The notes under the pieces were generated by a model. That model saw nothing but the letters and a program-made list of their open reading frames with translations, searched no databases and was not told the origin of the DNA. From assembly GCA_025201365.1 (NCBI GenBank), contig JAIXMF010000001.1:2418001-2482000 (forward strand): DNA of 64,000 bases, read 5' to 3'. This document shows positions 57,788-64,000 of the stretch, one piece after another; within the stretch, counting starts at the first letter, position 1, and each line of letters starts with the position of its first letter. The position numbers and the translations under genes were made by a program. This DNA is from Syncephalis plumigaleata. Lineage: Eukaryota > Zoopagomycota > Zoopagomycetes > Zoopagales > Piptocephalidaceae.

Positions 57788-60700
57788 TTACAAATTACCT
57801 TGTAGTACCATGTCAATAGTCTTGTTAATAAACTCTTTACGTGGTGTCATGTCCATTTGATGCATTTGACTAAGTTGCTCGCGCACTTGTTTCTTTGTGA
57901 TTGTCATCAAATCACTGGTGGATAGGATTTGTCGAATCTCTGCTACGAGTTGTTCATCACTTGGATAGCCACCGCCCATAGCGGCAACACCTCCTACACT
58001 ACTCATGGCATATGGTTGTTGCGGTTGTATGGACTGGGTATTACTGATCATGCTGTAGCGTGCCATACCATGCTCGTCCATGGAGGCCGAAGGACCAAAT
58101 GCCATGGATGGATCGTATTCACTACGTGCCATACCACCACCGCCATGACTGATCATTGATCGATGTGGGTCGTTGTTGCTTGGCATGTAAACCGATCCAG
58201 CGGTTGTACCACCTGCACCTCCATTGAACACAGACTGTGTACCCACACTGAATCCCTGCGATTGACGGTGATAGTCTGCACTACCCGGTACAGCTAGACC
58301 GCTAAAGTTGCCTCCTCGTTGACTGCCGCCGTATTGCGAGCCTCCTGCTACCGATTCACCTGCCACGGATCCTGGTGCTCTACTATGACTACGCCTACTG
58401 ATGCTTGTTAGCTGAGATCCTTGTGATCCGGTGGTGCCCTTCTCCCACATGTCTTGCTCGTATTGTGCCCAGGTTCGTAGTGGAATATCGTGTGGATCGT
58501 ATTTCTCCTCCTCGCCCACTACGATCACCTTCTTCTTCTTGTTCTCGCCGACGACAACACGCGTGTTACCCCAGGAGAAATCGTCGAAATGCCAGAACGA
58601 GTAGATTGGCAGTAGGAAACCAAAGATCGGCATGGCAAGCAAGTAGATGATCATCCAACCAATGTGTTGCCATTGTCGTTTAAGAATAAAGATAATCGCT
58701 TGGAAGCCATAGATAGCGCACAGAATGGTGATGGATACCCAACTGATGCTCAATGGAACGCCCTCCACCTTCTTTGATATGATATCGTAAAGCAAATAGA
58801 TGACGTAGCCGAGTGTAGCTGGCATGGTAATCGTACCGACCAAGTCGACCATTACCACGAATCGCATGGAGAAACAGCAGAAACCGCACAAATCTTCCAG
58901 GAATAACAATTCCACCAGATTGTGAATAGTCGAGTTAATCCATCGACGACGTTGCGACAGGAGAATCGACCATTTCTCGGGTGCTGCCGTCTCACAAGTG
59001 GCATCCGGTGTGAAGGTCATCTTGTATTGCGGGAAGTGTTTAAGCATGAGTGTGGTCAAGTAACGATCCTCACCGAGGGATAGCAAATTCTTCTCGTGGA
59101 GTGTATTCACATGATTCTCGGAATAAGCGGTTACAACGTCATCGGCGATAATCAATGGGCGATTCTTAACTGGGGTGCGTACACGATACATGCAGAAACA
59201 ACCGGGCAAACAAGTAACCGAACCGAATAGCGACTCGAAGGCTTTGGCCATATGATGGGAGATGTAGTATTCGTACACTTGAATCATTGTGGCCCATGTA
59301 AGATCCTCGTTTGCTAAGCGAGTCTCACCGCAAATACCCATAATCTTCTGGTCGTGCAACATACACGAGATGAGACGATTAAGTGATTGTGGCGATACTT
59401 GTGTGTCGGCATCCACCATGAGAATGTACTCGTAGAAACTGGGATGTACACCGATGACATTCTTCAGTTGATGGTAGATCTCCAATTCGAGTGGTGACAT
59501 GGCACGATCAAAGTGGACACGATTAAGGAATCGCATGAGTACGATTTGCGAGTCACGTTTACCACGATTACCAGGACGATTACGCTCGGTGGGTCGACCC
59601 ACTTTCACCACTACGAGATAGGGTACGACGTGTCCCTCGTATTCGTATAGACCGGAGTAGACCTTGCCGTAGTTCAACTGGTTAGCACCCTCGCCTACAC
59701 TCTTGAACGGCAATGGATCTGGATTGTATTTAGGATCGACACCGAGTAGATCTAGTACAATACGTGGCGTGGGACGATCGTTACCACTACCAACAATCAT
59801 ACCGTCGGCAATGACGAAGATTAGCTTGCGTTTGTCGTCGTAGTTGAGAGCGGCCAATGATTCGAAGGCGCGTTGTAGCGAGTCTTCACCCTCCGTGTAG
59901 CAAGGCACCTGGCAAATAACGAATTTGTCATGATCCTCCGGGTTACGACGTGTACCAAGTTGTAGAGCGGCCAAGAATTTAACCAGAATTACCAAACCGA
60001 GGAAACAAGCGGTAGCCAACAACAAGTACGATGCCAGTAGACAGCGTATACCTTTACGTTCATCAACCACACCGATCTTAAACTGATTGCGTAGACAAGA
60101 GAGGATGGCTGCTCTAGCGCGAGGTGGATTAATAAACTGCACTCGATCCGAGTTGTCTTGTCCGGAGTAGATGGTGAACAGGTCGTCTATCGCACGCAAG
60201 TATTGCCAGTCATCCTTGTTGGTTAATGCGGTGACATCGGATCGATTGGCGGTACGATAATACGATGTCAAGTCGATAACATCGTTGTTGATAATCGACC
60301 AGCGACGTAGATTCTTTTGTCCATCCCGCTTGACTTCCTCGGGATCAAAGGCTAGTTCGCCCTTACGTGATCGTCTCATTCTTGGTATGAATACGTCCTT
60401 GTACCAATTGGCTTGATTCAACTTTAGATCAGGCACACTCGAGTAAACGTTATCGGACGAGTGGAGCGCGGCACGATTCACCGTTTGTTGATCCTCAATA
60501 CTGCCCGTCACCTTAACATTTTCGTTGGTGACTAGGTCGCCACAGGCCACCGTCAACGGGATGGGGAATAGGTTGGTGACATCTAATCCGGCGTAGTCGT
60601 ACATGTCTTGCTTTGACACCGGTCGGCTACTAAGACCGTGATTACTATTCGATAATACGGTGACATCGTAGATTTGACCGTGAACCGCCACGTAAATGGC

Positions 60701-63700
60701 ATCGTCACCCTGGTAATGACTTAGTTCCTCTACCGTGAACAAATACTTGGGAGGACACAATAGCCATGGCAATAATACCACGTATAACATAGCGATGGCA
60801 CATAATAAAAAGATCAACAAACAGATGGCCACCTTCTCGCGCCATGCCATACGAACATCCTCGCGTTTCATACGACCGCACACGCGAATACAGCATTCGG
60901 GTATCCACCAGGTGAGTGCCCAGGTACAACAGACCCAACAACGACGCTGGCGTGTCTCCTCCATTTCCTCGTCATCTTCTACCGGGTCGTATTGTGCATT
61001 CTCGTGATAAATCGATTTCTTCGTCTTGGTAACGGGTGTTTCCTCGTTTTCGCCCCACATATTTTGTAGATGATTCGCTTGACTCATGCCGGCTTGACTG
61101 CGTGCACCATGATAGACGGACTCGTATAGCGACACGGAGTCATCGTCGTAAGGTTGCTGATGCGGTGATACACTTTGTGGTCCGCCACCATAATAGCTGG
61201 AAGGTCCACTAGTGCCGTTGAAGCTACCTTGATACGCGCCCGGATGATTACGCACCTGTAGGTATTCGTCCTCATTAAAGATGACACTTTGATTATCGCC
61301 GCCATAGGACGAGGCGGAATAGCCGGCATTGCCGCGGAATGGTGCGTCAGGCATGACCATAGACATGTTGTGTTGATTCATACCAGGTGTAGGCATGTTA
61401 CTGTGGTACATCTGTTGCTGTTGCTGTTGTTCTTGTTGCGCCATCATAGGTGATGCAGTTTGTAATGCGGTAGGATCATTGTTAACGGCGGCAGCGGCGA
61501 CATCATCATCATCCGCTTGATTGCCCTTACGTGCTGCACGTTCACCTTTCTCCGCTTGTCGTAGTGCATCCTCAAATTGCTTCCAAATGGCCTCGCGCAG
61601 GAACACGCGTGTATCACCGATTAGCACGTCATTCTCGGACCATCCCTTGATCATGGCGAGTGCGCTGATCTTCTCGCGTGGTGAACGTGACGCGTCCAAT
61701 TGGAATAGGCGTAGTAGTGAATCGAAACGTTGCAGGAACTCGTCGTGCGGGAAGGAGATTGTCATGTCGGGTGCCGTTTGACGTTGACGTGCCAGTTCCG
61801 ATAGTAGCATGGCACGCGTCTGTGCTTTCACCTTTTTATTGTCGAAAGTGGGCGCCGCACCATTAGCGATCATATCCGCGTCGTTAGGACGTAGATGATA
61901 GACGGGCCAAGTGCGACATTCATCGATGGCGGCGAATAGATCTTCGAGTGTCGAGTCAATCTGACGTGCTACACCTTGCTTGCCGTCGTTCATGGACTGT
62001 TTCGCGTCTTCTGCATTATCGGCTTCCGCGGCAGCATCACCGCCACGACGAGTGGCAGCGCGTTTTACACGTCGAGATGGCGCACGCATCGGTTTAGATG
62101 ACTGTTGCGCGGCTACAATAGCACGCGAATCACGTGGATTTGCCTCGGTGGCAACGGCCATTGAACTGAACAACTCGGAGATAAAGGGTGATTTCGAGTT
62201 ACGACACACATTCACTAGATCCGCCGATAGAATGTCCAGATTCTTAACGAGTGTGTCGCTGTCCACGTACGTTACTTGTCCGGCATAATGACCGATAGAC
62301 CATGCGTTATCAACAGATGGACGGGTAAAGTTATCATGCGACGAGAATAGCTTATTCAACTGGGCGACAAGTTGAGCCTCCGATCGTCTACTCTCGGATT
62401 TGGCCGATTCAATATCGAGGGTGGTCACCACGGAATACTCCTTGTTGGAACTGCCGCGTAACAATTCGACACAGGCCGTGTTATCTACACACATGACGCG
62501 TGGCACTTGTATGCCGTCATTACGCATTTCCGCGTCAACCGGGCCCTCGAATGCACGACGCGACACGTATGCTTGTACACGTTCGGCGGCAAAGTTAGCG
62601 AGGAACGTCTCGAAGTTGCCGGTAGTATTGGGCCTGCCATTATTCATGCCAGCCGCCGTCGTACGGAAACCCTGTGGATCGAGTAGTGCCACGATATTGA
62701 CGGTTTCCTCCTCGTGACATAGCTTTTGATTGAGACACTCGACAAGCCAGGTGAACAGTAATGAGTAAAGTGAACAGGCGAAGGCATCACGGTGTTGTCG
62801 TGCGGATTCAGGATTGAGTAGTACGGTGCACACGTCGCCGCGTACCTGTTTCGTTTGATAAGTGAGTGCCGTCTCCAATGCGCGGTAGTGACACCGAGTA
62901 AGCTGGCCACCACTTCCAGTTGATCATGATTACGAATAACACATGCATCATCCGCTAATTCACCGTCATCGAACTCGAGCTCGCCCAAGTGTAGAATGGC
63001 CGATAGCAGTTGGAATATCTGATCACGGGCACGACTTTTAATGCCGCATACCCGCATGGCCTCGGTAAGTTCTTGATAGCGGAGTGCATCGTCAACGCCG
63101 GGAATTTGAGTGGCACGCCCGCGTAGATAAGCATAAAAGGATAGATCGCGTAGTTGCCAACGCTGACGCTCTTCACTTGTGGCACCGGCTAGCAAATAGT
63201 AGAAGGCGTGGAAACTACGTTCTTGCGGACTGACCGCCAACATACGTGTCTTATCGAAGCCGAAAGTAAGGAACTTGGCACCAACGACACGACCACGCTC
63301 ATTGAATTGTAACTCCTCGAATAGACCATAGCTGGAAGCATTGGGATTATTGCTGCTACGTACGTTACCGAAAGCCTCTAGTACATGCTGAGCCTGTTGC
63401 ACCTGAGCGTGCATCTTGGCATCTTTCTTTGAATGTGCGGCCAACAAGCATAGTTGACGCACAAGAGCTCGATGACTTTCAGTTTTACCACTGCCAGCAA
63501 TACCACTACATCATATTACATTAATAACTACATTAAAAATAGTAATAATGATGGTAGCTTACCTGAAGATGGCAGCTTGATCCTGACCTAGACGACGTAG
63601 ATTCATGTAGATCTTTGTGGCTAGACCAAATAGATGCGGTGGCAATTCAGTCTGATCCGTCGTCTCAACATCACGGTATTGACGAGCGTGTTGCTTCGCG

Positions 63701-63912
63701 GTTTCATCGCCTAGGATCGATAGATAACGTCCGGGATTAACAACGGTGAGTGCGCTTGATCCACAGTTGGTATACGGTTGTTCACGACTATGTCGAGTGC
63801 GTAGACATTCGGCGATAGCATCTTCATTAAGGGATTCACTGGGTATTTGAACTAAATCATCTCGATCTTCCACTGAAGGATGCCGACTATGGCTATTCGT
63901 ATGAGTAGCCAT
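57788..63912 (-). CDS. Class V/VII chitin synthase with myosin motor-like domain
   Basis: Two exons (63912-63563 and 63505-57788, phase 2), about 2,020 residues. It makes chitin at growing tips and septa, with vesicle delivery aided by the motor head. Order: myosin-like head with P-loop GIAGSGKTES (next to the splice site) and a switch-like LLDPQGF; Gln/Ser-rich linker; two TM segments; cytochrome b5-like domain (YLFTVEELSHYQGDD, near 60740); TM; glycosyltransferase with MVDADTQV, GEDRYLTT and QRRRWINS; C-terminal TM helices; Ser/Gly-rich tail; DEK_C domain at the end (PSDEQLVAEIRQIL). The head frame changes once near 62885-62895: upstream ...VASLLGVTTA and downstream ALETALTYQTK both match the family but lie in different frames, at a GCGC dinucleotide. 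This is a 2-nt gain (or 1-nt loss), real or a sequencing error. Confidence 0.92.
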
Positions 63913-64000
63913 AGTGCGATATTTCTTGGGAAATATGCACTAATAGAAGGAGCTAATCTAGCATGTACATGTATGTTAGCAAGAAAAAAAACAATTTAAT

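Overview
The window is nuclear DNA of a fungus. Evidence: a chitin synthase with a myosin motor head, an Hal4/Sat4-type kinase, an STF2-type small protein, Kex2-type (RR) secreted precursors, and many short introns with TACTAAC-like branch sites. The intron-rich genes, long low-complexity inserts and AT-rich spacers suggest an early-diverging lineage, but the species cannot be named from this sequence.

Layout. 1-12.5 kb: a 5'-cut EFL1 gene (ribosome maturation GTPase), a vacuolar-type zinc/CDF transporter, an STF2-like hydrophilin and an Hal-type kinase, with two related TA-flanked, CAGTG-ended DNA elements in the spacers. 12.8-26.7 kb: a nest of mobile DNA. It is a complete ~6.2 kb LINE (minus strand, 16-bp target duplication, 5' leader of ~15 tandem 43-bp monomers) with a 1.6-kb perfect foldback element in its endonuclease and a 6.1-kb Ty3/gypsy element at its ORF1/ORF2 junction. 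26.8-42.4 kb: a tRNA-derived SINE, a mitochondrial-type adenylate kinase, a small secreted protein, a telobox (TRF/Tbf1/Taz1-like) protein, an Mrc1/claspin gene, a microexon peptide gene (A) and a WD40 gene. 43.8-51 kb: a second SINE, a 5'-truncated LINE copy, a SINE fragment, and a second LTR element lying 22 bp upstream of an intact tRNA-Ala(UGC) gene. 51.8-64 kb: NOT3 of the CCR4-NOT complex, a second microexon peptide gene (B), and a class V/VII chitin synthase whose frame changes once.

The most striking content is the pair of genes A and B. Each starts with an exon coding a signal peptide and an RR kexin site. This is followed by a regular array (about 83-87 bp period) of introns, each with a CTAAY branch site, an AG acceptor and a GTAAGT-like donor. 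The introns are separated by exons of only 3-9 nt; 15 of 18 in A and 12 of 16 in B are exactly one codon. Joined in order, both arrays read open, change from phase 1 to phase 0 through one odd-sized exon, and end in a TAA in the last microexon. The predicted mature peptides are 21 aa (A) and 20 aa (B) and unrelated, while the signal exons, the intron scaffold and the terminal exon are clearly homologous. This looks like a secreted-peptide system that evolves, and perhaps splices, one codon cassette at a time. It is inferred from sequence only and needs transcript evidence.

A second theme is a LINE/SINE partnership: the 3' tail of one SINE closely matches the 3' end of the resident LINE, as expected if the LINE reverse transcriptase mobilises it.
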